DNA of 64,000 nt from Nocardia sp. BMG51109 (GCF_000526215.1 NZ_JAFQ01000004.1:7316001-7380000), one strand, 5' to 3'. Shown: positions 33,667 through 42,741, counted from the first letter of the stretch. Program-made: numbers and translations. The notes: a model not told the origin generated them from the letters alone.

Positions 33667-34641
33667 TCAGGACTTCTTCTTGCGACCCGAACGGCTGAGC
33701 CGCCACTCGGGCGGAAAGTTCATGTCGTTGTCCTTGACCACGTTGTTGAGTCCCTGTCCGAATGTGCCCTCGGTCAGATCGGGATAGTTGTCGCGGTCGT
33801 TGGTCATCATCGGCAGCATGCTCTCCACGAATCCCGTGAGCACGCTGCCGAAGTATTCACCCTTGTGCTGCTTGTACAGCTCGAGGAACGTCTTCTGCAC
33901 GGCCACCGTGTCGGTGGGCCGGGATCTGGAGCAGGCCAGCGCGTATTTGAGCGTTTCCGCCTCGAGGTCCTCGCGCGGCACGACGCTGTTGAGGAACCCG
34001 CACTCGTCCATCTCCTCGGCGGTGAACGGCCTTCCCGTGAACAACATTTCGGAGAACTTGCGCAGGCCCATCGTCTCGGCCCACCACCACAGCCGCGGCC
34101 CCCAGCCGACGTAGCGGAATGCGGGATGGCCGAACAGGGCGTCGTCGCTGGACACCACCAGGTCGGCGTCGCCGGCCTGATAGAAATGCCAGCCGTAGCA
34201 GTACCCCTTCGCCTCGATGATGCTGACCTTCTTCAACTCCTGCAGCGGCCGGTTCCCGGCGGACGCCTTGGCGTAGTGGTCGGTGAGGGTGGCCAGGTAG
34301 CGGTAGGAGTCGCCGGGTGGGTACCTGACGTTGTCGTCGTTGATCGAGACCTCGTGCAGCAGCGGCATTCCCGGGTTCTCCAGCATATCGCGCTGTTCCG
34401 GCAGATCGCCGCCGCTGCCGAAGTGCTCGCCCTCGCCTCGGATGACCACGACCTTGACGTCGTCGTCGGCATTGCATTTGTGGATCAGGTCGGCATAGTT
34501 CTGCCGCATCCCCAGATTGGTCGAGTTGAGCTCGTCGGGCCGGTCGAAGGTGATGTAGGCGATCCGGTTCTCGACATCCTTCTCGAATTTGATGAACGGT
34601 TCCGCGTCTTTCTTCATCTGTTCGAAGTCGCGCTCGACCAT
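33667..34641 (-). CDS. Enoyl-CoA hydratase/isomerase family protein (crotonase fold)
   Basis: The 324-residue protein has the crotonase core: IAYITFDRPDELNSTN, VVVIRGEGEHFGSGGDL (oxyanion-hole loop), IIEAKGYCYGWHFYQAGDADLVVSSDDALFGHP and AEEMDECGFLNSVVP. It is longer than standard enoyl-CoA hydratases (~260) at both ends, and the tail is basic (RLSRSGRKKKS). The usual catalytic glutamates are not clear in the GWGPRLWWWAETMG region, so it may be an isomerase, hydrolase or ring-cleaving variant. It is transcribed alone and downstream of a P450 on the same strand. Confidence 0.8.
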   Translation of the reverse strand: MVERDFEQMKKDAEPFIKFEKDVENRIAYITFDRPDELNSTNLGMRQNYADLIHKCNADDDVKVVVIRGEGEHFGSGGDLPEQRDMLENPGMPLLHEVSINDDNVRYPPGDSYRYLATLTDHYAKASAGNRPLQELKKVSIIEAKGYCYGWHFYQAGDADLVVSSDDALFGHPAFRYVGWGPRLWWWAETMGLRKFSEMLFTGRPFTAEEMDECGFLNSVVPREDLEAETLKYALACSRSRPTDTVAVQKTFLELYKQHKGEYFGSVLTGFVESMLPMMTNDRDNYPDLTEGTFGQGLNNVVKDNDMNFPPEWRLSRSGRKKKS

Positions 34642-34754
34642 GGTTCTCGGCTCCCGTCGCGATTGCCTGGAATGGACACCATCCGACAGTCTGTCAGCGC
34701 GGGTCGCGTTCCGGGCGGTTTGTACTCTTCGCTTAAAACGGGCGGCCGCGGGCG

Positions 34755-36020
34755 TCAGGGAAGATGCAGCGGCGGGGACGGCGGAAAGGCCACCGGAAGT
34801 TCGACGAGCGTCCGGTGCAGCGGGCCCGGCCGCCAGGTCAGCTTCTCGGCCGGAACCGCGAGCTCCACCTCGGGCAGGGCGTCGAGCAGCTGGTCGACCG
34901 CGCTCTGCGCGATCAGGTACGCCAGCGGCTTGGCGGGGCAGCCGTGCGCTCCGGCACCCCACGCCAGGTGCGCGCGGTTGCCGGTGTGGTCGCCGGTGCC
35001 GATCGCGGGATCGTCGTTGCAGCCGGCCAGGCTGATCACCACCGGCTGGTGCGCGGGCAGCCAGGTGTCCTCGAGCATGACCGGATGCCGCGGGTAGGTG
35101 ACGCTGGCGTTGGGCAGCGGCGGATCCTCGAACAGGACCTGGTCCAGCGCGTCCCTGGTCGACAGGGAACCGCCGACGACGCCGGCACCGAACCTGTCGT
35201 CGGTCAGGATCAGCCGCAGGGCGTTGATGACCAAGCCCTGGAGCGGGCCCATTCCCACGCCGTAGAGCGCGATCACCTGATGGACCATCTCGAACTCGTC
35301 GAACTGCGCGGGATGGCGCAGCAGTCGCGTCGTGACGTCGTCGCCGGGTTCGGCGTGCTTGAGGCGGACCAGCTCGAGCACGGCCTCGCCGAACCTCCGA
35401 TTGCCCTCCTCGGCATCCACGCCGTCGAAGATCGCGGCCGTCGCCGCGGCCGCCTTCTCGCTGATTCCGGGCGGGCAGCCCAGCATCGCGTTGACGATCT
35501 CGAAGGCGAGCGGCGCGGCGTACTGCGCGACCAGATCGGCCGAACCGGCCGAGCAGAACGAATTGATCAGCGACATGGCCGCCCGCTCCACGATGCCGTA
35601 CAGCCCGTGCAGATTCACGCCGTCCAGGGCCGCGGTGGTAGCGCCGCGGTAACGCGCGTGATCGGCACCGGCGCTGCGAGGCGCGGCGGGCCGCCACTGC
35701 AACACCGGCAGGACCGGGCAGTCCGACGGCACGTTCTGCATCCAGGCGCGCGGATCGGCCGGGAAGCGGTCCGGGTCGTTGAGGATCTGCAGCGCTGTGC
35801 GGTAACCCACGACCAGCGTCGCCGGAACGCCCGGCGCCAGCTCGACGGGCACCAAAGACCCGTAACGATCACGCATTGCACGGTAGGCGCGGCGGGGGTC
35901 GGCGGCGAATTCGCCGGAGTACAGGCTCACGCGCGGTCCGGTGACGTGCGCGGGCGATGCCTCGGGGTGCGCGGGATCCGCGGGCGTGGACAAGTAGCGA
36001 ACTCCAATATCGGACGGCAA
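34755..36020 (-). CDS. Atypical cytochrome P450 lacking the ExxR motif
   Basis: The 421-residue protein has a clear heme loop (WGAGAHGCPAKPLAYLIA, C361). The K-helix position reads ALDQVLFEDPPLPN instead of ExxR, and the I-helix reads LYGVGMGPLQGLVI without the usual acid-threonine pair. Actinobacterial CYP157 proteins are known to lack ExxR, and this gene may belong to or near that group. It may have unusual or non-monooxygenase chemistry. It faces a mycofactocin-type SDR gene across a 175-bp divergent promoter. Confidence 0.82.
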   Translation of the reverse strand: MPSDIGVRYLSTPADPAHPEASPAHVTGPRVSLYSGEFAADPRRAYRAMRDRYGSLVPVELAPGVPATLVVGYRTALQILNDPDRFPADPRAWMQNVPSDCPVLPVLQWRPAAPRSAGADHARYRGATTAALDGVNLHGLYGIVERAAMSLINSFCSAGSADLVAQYAAPLAFEIVNAMLGCPPGISEKAAAATAAIFDGVDAEEGNRRFGEAVLELVRLKHAEPGDDVTTRLLRHPAQFDEFEMVHQVIALYGVGMGPLQGLVINALRLILTDDRFGAGVVGGSLSTRDALDQVLFEDPPLPNASVTYPRHPVMLEDTWLPAHQPVVISLAGCNDDPAIGTGDHTGNRAHLAWGAGAHGCPAKPLAYLIAQSAVDQLLDALPEVELAVPAEKLTWRPGPLHRTLVELPVAFPPSPPLHLP

Positions 36021-36195
36021 CTTTCACAGCGCGACCCCCGGGCCTCGCACCCGTCGGCCGACAGTAGCTCCACCATAGCTCCGCGGCGCGCGGGCGTCGT
36101 TTCACGGCGCTCGACGAGGTGTCGCCCGATGCCATACTGTCGAGCCCGGTCAGCAGCATGATCATGTCGGGGTAGTGCGGCGATGGAGAGGGCAC

Positions 36196-37023
36196 ATGGG
36201 CAAACTGGACGGTAGAGTTGCGTTCATCACAGGCGCGGGGCGAGGCCAGGGACGCAGCCACGCAGTACGTTTCGCTCGCGAAGGCGCCGACATCATCGCG
36301 GTCGACACGACCGAGACGGTGGACAGCGTCCCGTACCCGCTCGCCGACGCCGAGGATCTCGCCGAGACGGCGCGGCTGGTCGAGGCCACCGGGCAGCGAA
36401 CCATCGCCCGCGAGGCCGATATTCGCGACTACGACGCCCTGGCGGCCGCGGTCGCGGAAGGCGTGGGCGCCCTCGGCCGGCTCGACATCGTCGTCGCCAA
36501 CGCGGGCATCTCCAGCCCGGCCCCGACACTCGAAATGAGCGAAGACACCTGGCAGGACATGATCGACATCAACCTGACCGGTACCTGGAAAACGCTGAAG
36601 GCCTCGGTGCCGCACATCATCGACGGCGGCCGGGGCGGCTCCGTCGTCATCGCCAGTTCGCTGGCGGCCATGCGCGCCAACGAGAACATGGCCCACTATT
36701 CGGCCTCCAAAGCGGGCCTGGTCATGCTGATGAAGGTGATGGCCAAAGAGCTTGCCGCGCACAATATTCGGGTGAACACGGTGCATCCGACCACGGTGGC
36801 CACGGAGATGGTCCTCAACGAGGCCACGTACCGGCTGTTCCGCCCCGACCTGGAGAGCCCGGGACGGATGGATTTCGAGGAGGCGGCCCGGACGCTGAAC
36901 CGCATGTCGGTCGCGGCGCTGGAGCCGGAGGACATCACCGCCACCGTCCTGCATCTCGTGTCCGACGATGCGAAATTCGTCACGGGCACAACGCAGTTGA
37001 TCGACGCCGGCGGAGCGCTGTGA
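36196..37023 (+). CDS. Mycofactocin-type short-chain dehydrogenase
   Basis: The 275-residue SDR starts at ATG 36196 (GGAGAGG upstream). It has the TGAGRGQGRSHAVRFAREGADIIAVD segment characteristic of mycofactocin-coupled SDRs, which hold their nicotinamide cofactor tightly. YSASKAG is the catalytic YxxxK region, and it ends TGTTQLIDAGGAL. Such enzymes oxidise alcohols and pass electrons to the peptide-derived mycofactocin in mycobacteria and nocardiae. The mycofactocin biosynthesis genes are not in this window. Its stop is one base from the convergent hydrolase gene. Confidence 0.88.
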   Translation: MGKLDGRVAFITGAGRGQGRSHAVRFAREGADIIAVDTTETVDSVPYPLADAEDLAETARLVEATGQRTIAREADIRDYDALAAAVAEGVGALGRLDIVVANAGISSPAPTLEMSEDTWQDMIDINLTGTWKTLKASVPHIIDGGRGGSVVIASSLAAMRANENMAHYSASKAGLVMLMKVMAKELAAHNIRVNTVHPTTVATEMVLNEATYRLFRPDLESPGRMDFEEAARTLNRMSVAALEPEDITATVLHLVSDDAKFVTGTTQLIDAGGAL

Positions 37024-37024
37024 G

Positions 37025-37915
37025 TCAGCGGGCTCGCGTGAGTACCCGTTCGAGAAATGCCACCTGGTCGTCGAGCACTCGCGTGCGGTTGTCCGCCCGG
37101 TAGATGTCGAAATGCGCGAAGGGGTAGCTGCGCAGTTCGCCGTGCGGCGCCTTCCGGGCGAGTTCCACGGTGTCGGCGCCGACCGTCTCGCGGTCGTACT
37201 CGCCGATACACACCAGCAGCGGCATCCGCAGTTCGGGCGCACGGTCTCCGGGTTTGTAGCGCGCCATCTGCAGCAGCGCCCGCGGCGCCACCCGATTCTC
37301 CCAGGTCTCGCTCGCCATCGCCGCGATCGTGTCCTCGGCCCCCGGGCCGGTCATCACCGCCAGGTCGCCGGTCCGGCCCACGGCGGGGATGTACAACGGT
37401 GGCCGCCCGAGGGCACCGCGGAGCCGGTCGCGGAACATCGCCGCCAGTAGCCGCAGTGTGGCTGTCGCCGAGCGTCCCTCGGCCTTCTTCGGGAAGCCGT
37501 TGAAGGGCACCTGGGCGACGACCGCGGCGATTCGCGGATCCGCCGCGGCCGCCGACACGACATGCCCGCCGCCGAGCGAACTTCCCCACAGCACCATGCG
37601 ATCGGGATCGACCCCCGGGTAGCTGCGGCCGAATTCCGTTGCCGCGCGGACATCTTCGAGCTGGCCCGGAATGTCGGGGACCTGCCGGGGATGTCCGTCG
37701 CTCTGCCCGAAGCCGCGGTAGTCGAAGGTCACCGCGAGGTACCCGGCCTCGGTGAATGCCGTTGCCGCGGCGATGATCGACGGGGTGTCCTGGGTACCGC
37801 CGAAGCCCGGGCAGATCACCACGCAGGCGCTGCCCGGGGCCGGGTGTTCCGGTGTGTAGACGTATCCCGTCAGGGCGGTGCCGGCGGAGGCGAACGTCAC
37901 CCGGTCGGCCTGCAT
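37025..37915 (-). CDS. Alpha/beta hydrolase
   Basis: The 296-residue serine hydrolase has the oxyanion/strand segment VVICPGFGGTQDTPS, the nucleophile elbow LWGSSLGGGHV, an acid region near LLVCIGEYDRETVG and the histidine in YPFAHFDIYRADN. The type resembles dienelactone-hydrolase/DUF-like lipases found near TetR regulators. Its start overlaps the end of the TetR gene by 19 bp, so the two are co-transcribed, and its substrate is probably linked to the ligand of that regulator. Confidence 0.85.
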   Translation of the reverse strand: MQADRVTFASAGTALTGYVYTPEHPAPGSACVVICPGFGGTQDTPSIIAAATAFTEAGYLAVTFDYRGFGQSDGHPRQVPDIPGQLEDVRAATEFGRSYPGVDPDRMVLWGSSLGGGHVVSAAAADPRIAAVVAQVPFNGFPKKAEGRSATATLRLLAAMFRDRLRGALGRPPLYIPAVGRTGDLAVMTGPGAEDTIAAMASETWENRVAPRALLQMARYKPGDRAPELRMPLLVCIGEYDRETVGADTVELARKAPHGELRSYPFAHFDIYRADNRTRVLDDQVAFLERVLTRAR

Positions 37916-38547
37916 ACTGTGCTCCCTCCACGTCCGTGACCACTTCCGGAGTCGTCCTGCCCGCCGGGCGCGAATCCCAGCATGCGCCCGATCAGCTCCA
38001 GCACCTGGTCATGGTGTTGCCGCAGACCGAGATCCGCGCGTTCGGCGTAGACCTCGTGCAGCCCGCGCAACGCTCCGATCAGCGCCGTCGCCGCGAACTC
38101 CGGGTCGCCGGAAGCGAACTCCCCGGCGGCGGCGCCCTCGGCGATCAACGCCGCCAACGCCGGGCGCACCTCGGCCACAACCTCCTCGGCGACCCTGCTG
38201 TGCAGGTCGTGGAAGCGGTCGCCGTGCAGCACGGACAGCACTCCCCCGCGCATGGGCACGTCGTAGGTGTCGTCCAGATACGCCAGCAGGCGGGCCCGGG
38301 GAGAAACCGAGAGGTCGCCGAGGAGGGCGAGGTAGCGCGTGCGGGCCTGCGCCGAGAGCGTCTCGGCGCAGGCGGCGAACACCTCGTCCTTGGACGAAAA
38401 GTGATGGTAGAAGCAGCCTTTGGCGACACCGAGGCGGCCGATGATATCCGCGACGCCGGTCTTCTCGTATCCCCGCGCCGCGAACAGCTCCGCCGCGGCG
38501 GCGACGATCTCGGACCGCCGGACCTCGGGCCTCTTGACCTGGCGCAC
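37897..38547 (-). CDS. TetR-family regulator of the hydrolase operon
   Basis: The start is taken at GTG 38547 because AAGGAGGTG lies just upstream; an in-frame GTG at 38556 is inside that ribosome site. The TetR DNA-binding domain is clear (RRSEIVAAAAELFAARGYEKTGVADIIGRLGVAKGCFYHHF). The C-terminal domain has the TetR ligand-binding helices. It overlaps the hydrolase gene and has a strong palindrome 27 bp upstream, so autoregulation is likely. Confidence 0.88.
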   Translation of the reverse strand: MRQVKRPEVRRSEIVAAAAELFAARGYEKTGVADIIGRLGVAKGCFYHHFSSKDEVFAACAETLSAQARTRYLALLGDLSVSPRARLLAYLDDTYDVPMRGGVLSVLHGDRFHDLHSRVAEEVVAEVRPALAALIAEGAAAGEFASGDPEFAATALIGALRGLHEVYAERADLGLRQHHDQVLELIGRMLGFAPGGQDDSGSGHGRGGSTVCRPTG

Positions 38548-38573
38548 CGGCAACACCTCCTTCCCGGAAGACT

Positions 38574-38594
38574 ACAGACCGACGGTTGGTCTGT
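38574..38594. promoter_or_regulatory. TetR-type operator palindrome
   Basis: ACAGACC-N7-GGTCTGT is a perfect 7-bp inverted repeat just upstream of the TetR gene. The length and position match TetR-family operators. Confidence 0.7.
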
Positions 38595-38786
38595 CGATAT
38601 GGCTAATACATTTCCTCTCGGCATGCGGCAAGGCCGGCAATTCGAGGACTGTCCTGCCCGTCGACCCGGACGAACGGTCAGGAATCGAGAAGCGGTGGTC
38701 ACCGGGCCATGGCTAACGTTTTCGCCACTGCCGCCCGCCCGGTGGATGACCTGGGTGCGGCTGTTCGACATCGGAGGAGAAAACAT

Positions 38787-39290
38787 ATGCGCGGGAACGA
38801 GTCTGTTCGGTCCGTACACCGCCGGCTGGGCATTGCCTTCGCGGCGACTGTGGTTGTCACCGTCATCACCCTGGCGGTGCGGGGGCCGGTCTGGGTGTCC
38901 TATCTGCCATTGCTACCGCTGGCCCTGCTGTTCTTCTCGGGTCTGTACATGTTCGTGCTGCCGTATGTGACCAGGCGACGCGACCGGACGGCCGGTAGGG
39001 GAACGGCCCGCACCGACATCGGGAAACACTCACTCGCCGTGTGGATCCGGCAGGCGCACCGGTGGTCGGCCGTGGCCTTCACCGCAACCGTCGTCGCCGC
39101 AACCGTCGCCCTCGCGCAGCCGGGGCCCCTGGTGTGGGTGTCCTACCTGCCGCTGTTCCCGCTACTCGGTCTCCTGCTCTCGGGCCTGTCCATGGTCGTG
39201 CTGTCGTATGCCGGGAAGCGCCGGGCGACCGGCGATCCGGCCGGCGCCTCGGCGGGCGAGGCGACCGAAAGTTCCTTCACCACAAGGTGA
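38787..39290 (+). CDS. Membrane protein with internal duplication (167 aa)
   Basis: ATG 38787 follows GGAGGAG. Four membrane segments form two similar halves: VHRRLGIAFAATVVVTVITL with VWVSYLPLLPLALLFFSGLY, and AHRWSAVAFTATVVAATVAL with VWVSYLPLFPLLGLLLSGLS. The repeated WVSYLP motif shows a recent tandem duplication of one two-helix hairpin. The ends are basic and cytoplasmic. The function is unknown. Confidence 0.72.
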   Translation: MRGNESVRSVHRRLGIAFAATVVVTVITLAVRGPVWVSYLPLLPLALLFFSGLYMFVLPYVTRRRDRTAGRGTARTDIGKHSLAVWIRQAHRWSAVAFTATVVAATVALAQPGPLVWVSYLPLFPLLGLLLSGLSMVVLSYAGKRRATGDPAGASAGEATESSFTTR

Positions 39291-39400
39291 ATACAACAGC
39301 GGAACTCCGGTACCTCGGGCGCACGGTCCATACGGCGCAAGCCGATCGACGGCCTGCCGGTGGCGGCTGGGCATCGTGCGATGACGTCCGCCGTGGGATG

Positions 39401-39910
39401 TCAGGCGAAGCTCCAGCGGGTGGCGCCGTGCGGTTCGGCGGAGGCGACGCCGACGGCGCTGTGCGGAGTGATGAAGTAGACGCGCCAGGGCGGCGGGCCG
39501 GCGCTCGGGGCACTGAAGGGTGCGGTGAAGGCACCGTCCCGCACTTCGGCGGGCCAGCCCACCTCTCGGTAGCGGTGCGCGACTCGTTCCAGGGTCTCCG
39601 TGGCGGTGACGAGGGCGGCCGTGCCCTCGACGACGAGATCGAGTCCGGGCAGGGCGAAGGCGACGGTGCAGAACGGATTCGTCGCGAGGTTGCGGGACTT
39701 CCGGGTCGACTCCCCACTGACGATGTAGACGCCGTCGTCGAGCCACAGGGCGCCGATGCCGGTCGTGTGGGGGCGGCCGTCGGGCCGACAGGTGCTCAGG
39801 AAGACCGAGTTGTCCGGACCTGCGGCGAAACCTTCCAATGCCTGCCGCGCCCGCGCCCACGGCAACGGGGCGTTGCCGTAACCATCCAGGTTGACCGCTT
39901 CTGTTCGCAC
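39401..39910 (-). CDS. Pyridoxamine 5'-phosphate oxidase-like FMN/F420 protein
   Basis: GTG 39910 follows GGAGGA. The 169-residue split-barrel protein shows FLSTCRPDGRPHTTGIGALWLDDGVYIVSGESTRKSRNL and FCTVAFALPGLDLVVEGTA, the general nicotinamide/flavin pocket pattern of PPOX-like proteins. In actinobacteria many of these bind F420 or heme, not FMN. It faces the class II aldolase gene divergently. The substrate is unknown. Confidence 0.8.
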   Translation of the reverse strand: MRTEAVNLDGYGNAPLPWARARQALEGFAAGPDNSVFLSTCRPDGRPHTTGIGALWLDDGVYIVSGESTRKSRNLATNPFCTVAFALPGLDLVVEGTAALVTATETLERVAHRYREVGWPAEVRDGAFTAPFSAPSAGPPPWRVYFITPHSAVGVASAEPHGATRWSFA

Positions 39911-40020
39911 GATATTCCTCCAAGGGTAGGGATATACGTACCGACGGGCCGGGCAGCCGGAATTCATCGCGGCAGATGTGCGCCCTCGGAGGAGCCTGCT
40001 GCTTCGATTAGGTTGGAGGA

Positions 40021-40716
40021 ATGTCGTCGGTGGAGGCCGCTCGTGCCGGGATCGTCGCGCAGTGTCGCCGGCTCGCGGCGGCGGGTTTGGTGCTCGGGAC
40101 GGCAGGGAACCTGAGTGTGCGCTGCGGCGACCTGGTGGCGGTGACCGCGACCGGCGCGGTGCTGGCCGAACTCACCGAATCCGCCGTGACCGTGGTCGAT
40201 GTCGACGGCGCGGTCGTGGACGGCGCGCTCGCGCCGACCTCGGAGCTGGCACTGCACGTGACCATCTACCGCACCCACGATGCCGGTGCGATCGTGCACA
40301 CGCACGCCCCGCGCTCGATCGCGTTCGGACTGGTCCGCGACGAGCTCCCGGTCGTCCACTATCAGCAGCTCCCGCTCGGCGGCCCGACGCCGGTCGTCCC
40401 CTTCCACCCGTTCGGCACCCCGGAACTCGCTGCGGCCGTGCGAGATTCGCTACACGACCGGCGGGCCGCCCTCCTGGCCAACCACGGCGCGGTCACACTC
40501 GGCGCCGACCTCACCGAGGCGGTCGACAACACGCTCCTACTGGAGTGGGCCTGCGGAATCTACCTCGACGCCGCCACCGCGGGCCCACCACGCGCCTTGA
40601 CCCCCGACCAGCAGAACGCCGTCCGCGAGATCACCGACCACCTCGGCTACGGAACGACGAAACCGGCCGGCCACGACCTGCCGAACACCCACCACCAACA
40701 GCACGGCCTCCTCTGA
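40021..40716 (+). CDS. Class II aldolase/adducin family protein
   Basis: The 231-residue protein has NLSVRCGDLVAVTATG, the metal motif HTHAP (two histidines), and LLANHGAVTLG, the third histidine region, as in L-fuculose-1-phosphate aldolase and related enzymes. It cleaves or forms C-C bonds of sugar phosphates using a divalent metal. A 4-to-5-gene sugar operon is absent, so the physiological sugar is unclear. The tail is His/Gln-rich. Confidence 0.85.
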   Translation: MSSVEAARAGIVAQCRRLAAAGLVLGTAGNLSVRCGDLVAVTATGAVLAELTESAVTVVDVDGAVVDGALAPTSELALHVTIYRTHDAGAIVHTHAPRSIAFGLVRDELPVVHYQQLPLGGPTPVVPFHPFGTPELAAAVRDSLHDRRAALLANHGAVTLGADLTEAVDNTLLLEWACGIYLDAATAGPPRALTPDQQNAVREITDHLGYGTTKPAGHDLPNTHHQQHGLL

Positions 40717-40766
40717 CGTTTCGCACAATCCTGGGCGAGACAATGGATTTGCCCGGACCTCCCACG

Positions 40767-40973
40767 AGAACACCAACCTCCGCACTACCTCGCTGTTCAC
40801 CTTCGCCACCATCCCCGTGGCCGTCGCACTCGCGGGGCCGCGCATCGCAGGGCGTGTCGACGCCCCGGACCTGTATCGCCGTGGGTGTTCTCGTGCTCGC
40901 CGGTACCGCCGCGTCACTCGCCGGTCGTGCCGGACGGCTCGCGACGTACGCTGCTCGCCGACGGTTGCGGTGA
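40767..40973 (+). pseudogene. Decayed membrane-transporter fragment (MFS-like)
   Basis: Reading through one frameshift near 40860 gives SLFTFATIPVAVALAGPRIAGRV, then IAVGVLVLAGTAASLAGRAG. This is the alternating helix pattern of a major-facilitator transporter, without start, stop or most of the protein. It overlaps the last codons of the ABC-F gene on the other strand. It is probably a remnant of a lost gene. Confidence 0.3.
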
Positions 40974-42596
40974 CGGAGACAGGGGCAGGTGGGGCCAGTC
41001 GGCCACGTCCCGGCGTAACTGGCGGTCGTGGGTGGCTACCACCACGGCGGCCGGGGTGGTGTGCAGGGCCTCGGTGAGTTCGTCCACCAGGGTGATGGAC
41101 AGGTGGTTGGTGGGCTCGTCGAGGAGGAGGGCGTGCGGGCGGGTTGCCAAGGCGCAGGCCAGTTCCAGGCGGCGCTGCTGGCCCATGGACAGGTCGCCGA
41201 TCCGCTTGCCGGCCTCGTGCGAGGTCAGCAGGCCGAGCCCGGCCAGACCGGTGGTCTCGTCGCGGGGCAGCAGTCCGGCCGTCACCAGCTCCGCCACGTG
41301 CGTCTCGTACACCTCGCGGGCCCGGCGATGGCGTGGCAGCCGAGATTCCTGATGTAGCAGGCGAACTCGTGCCCTGCGGGCCCGGTGGACAGCACCGGTG
41401 GTGGGTGTGAGCGATCCGGCGAGCACGGCCAGCAGCGTGGACTTGCCCGCGCCGTTGGCACCCGTGATCACCAGGCGGTCACCCGAATCCAGCGACAGCT
41501 CCACCGGCCGCGGCAATCGCCCGGCGACGGTGACATTCTCGGCACGAATCAGCGTAACCCCCTGTCGGACCGGCAGTTCCGGCATGGCGAACCGCTGCGG
41601 CGGGGTCGGCGCGGTGACCCGGTGCCGCTCCAGCTCGTCCTGCCGCCGGTGCACGGCCCGCGCCACCGACCCCGCCCGCGTGGCGCGTTGATGTTTTCCG
41701 GTGCCCTTATCCGGTCGCCAGCCGGTGACCAGGCGATTCTGCGCCGCCGACAGGTCCTGGGCCAGCCGGGTGCGCTCGGCCCGCTGCTGTTCGTACTCCT
41801 GCTCCCAGCGCTCGCGCTCGGCCCGGCGGCCCTCCCGGTACCCGGCGTATCCGCCGCCGTAGACGCGGGGGCGGCCGTCGTGGGTCGGATCCAGGTCGAG
41901 GATCGTGTCCGCGACGTCCGCCAGCAGGGCCCGATCATGGCTCACCACAACCACTCCGCCCGCATGGGCGCGCAGCCGGGCGGTCAGGAACTCCAGTGCC
42001 GCGTGGTCGAGATGGTTGGTCGGCTCGTCCAGCAGCAGGAAATCGTCGCCCGCCGCCAACAGAACGGCCAACCGCACGCGATACCGCTGCCCCACCGACA
42101 AGGTCGCCAGTAGGCGATCCCGATCAGTCACGGCCCCGAGACCTTCGAGCGCGACGTCGACGCGCCGGTCGGCATCCCACGCCTCGAGCAGCTGAGCGAG
42201 ATCCAGGGCGTCGCTGTACCGCTGCTCGGCGCCGGGCCGCTCCTCGGCCAGCGCCACCGTCGCCTCGTCGAGCCGCTCCATCGCCGCGCGGGCCGCCGCC
42301 AGGTGCTCGTCGACCAGATTCCCGACCGTGCGGTCGTCGTGGTCGGGCAGCTCCTGCCTGGCCAGCGCCGATGTGCCGACGCACCGCACCTCCCCCTCGT
42401 CGGGCGTGAGCAGGCCGGCGAGCACGTGCAGCAGCGTCGACTTGCCGCGCCCGTTCTCGCCGACGATCCCCCACCGCGAACCGGGCGACACCGTGATATC
42501 GACGCCGTCGAGCACGGTGCGCTCCCCGCGCCGCACCACAACGTCCGAACAGGTCAATTGCGCCCGAGCACGGGCAGGATGAGTCCAGATGATCAT
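40914..42596 (-). CDS. ABC-F ATPase, probable ribosome-protection antibiotic resistance protein
   Basis: ATG 42596 follows GGAGGAAG. The ~560-residue soluble protein has two ABC ATPase domains: Walker A GENGRGKST and GANGAGKST, signatures LSVGQRYR and LSMGQQRR, and Walker B LLLDEPTNHL (twice). A charged interdomain linker (RERWEQEYEQQRAERTRLAQDL, KGTGKHQRATRAG) joins them, and there is no membrane domain. This is the ABC-F layout, and its linker and gene setting suit a resistance factor that displaces macrolide, lincosamide or similar drugs. The 5' region has a six-codon leader frame and a hairpin just before the ribosome site, suggesting drug-induced attenuation. Confidence 0.85.
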   Translation of the reverse strand: MIIWTHPARARAQLTCSDVVVRRGERTVLDGVDITVSPGSRWGIVGENGRGKSTLLHVLAGLLTPDEGEVRCVGTSALARQELPDHDDRTVGNLVDEHLAAARAAMERLDEATVALAEERPGAEQRYSDALDLAQLLEAWDADRRVDVALEGLGAVTDRDRLLATLSVGQRYRVRLAVLLAAGDDFLLLDEPTNHLDHAALEFLTARLRAHAGGVVVVSHDRALLADVADTILDLDPTHDGRPRVYGGGYAGYREGRRAERERWEQEYEQQRAERTRLAQDLSAAQNRLVTGWRPDKGTGKHQRATRAGSVARAVHRRQDELERHRVTAPTPPQRFAMPELPVRQGVTLIRAENVTVAGRLPRPVELSLDSGDRLVITGANGAGKSTLLAVLAGSLTPTTGAVHRARRARVRLLHQESRLPRHRRAREVYETHVAELVTAGLLPRDETTGLAGLGLLTSHEAGKRIGDLSMGQQRRLELACALATRPHALLLDEPTNHLSITLVDELTEALHTTPAAVVVATHDRQLRRDVADWPHLPLSPSPQPSASSVRREPSGTTGE

Positions 42597-42616
42597 GATT
42601 CTTCCTCCGGGCACAC

Positions 42617-42632
42617 GTCAGCCGCAGGGCTG
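42617..42632. promoter_or_regulatory. Hairpin next to the ABC-F ribosome site
   Basis: TCAGCC-GCAG-GGCTGA can form a perfect 6-bp stem about 10 bases before the GGAGGA ribosome site of the ABC-F gene. It may be part of an attenuator in the ~165-nt leader. Downstream AT tracts are absent. Confidence 0.4.
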
Positions 42633-42741
42633 AAAGAAGGTGCGCCTTGGTCGATGACTACGCACCGCGGAAACCGGTGCGACCGAACATCGAAACGGGG
42701 CCCCTCAGCAATCCGCCGACGCGGATGCGGGCCCGGAGTGA

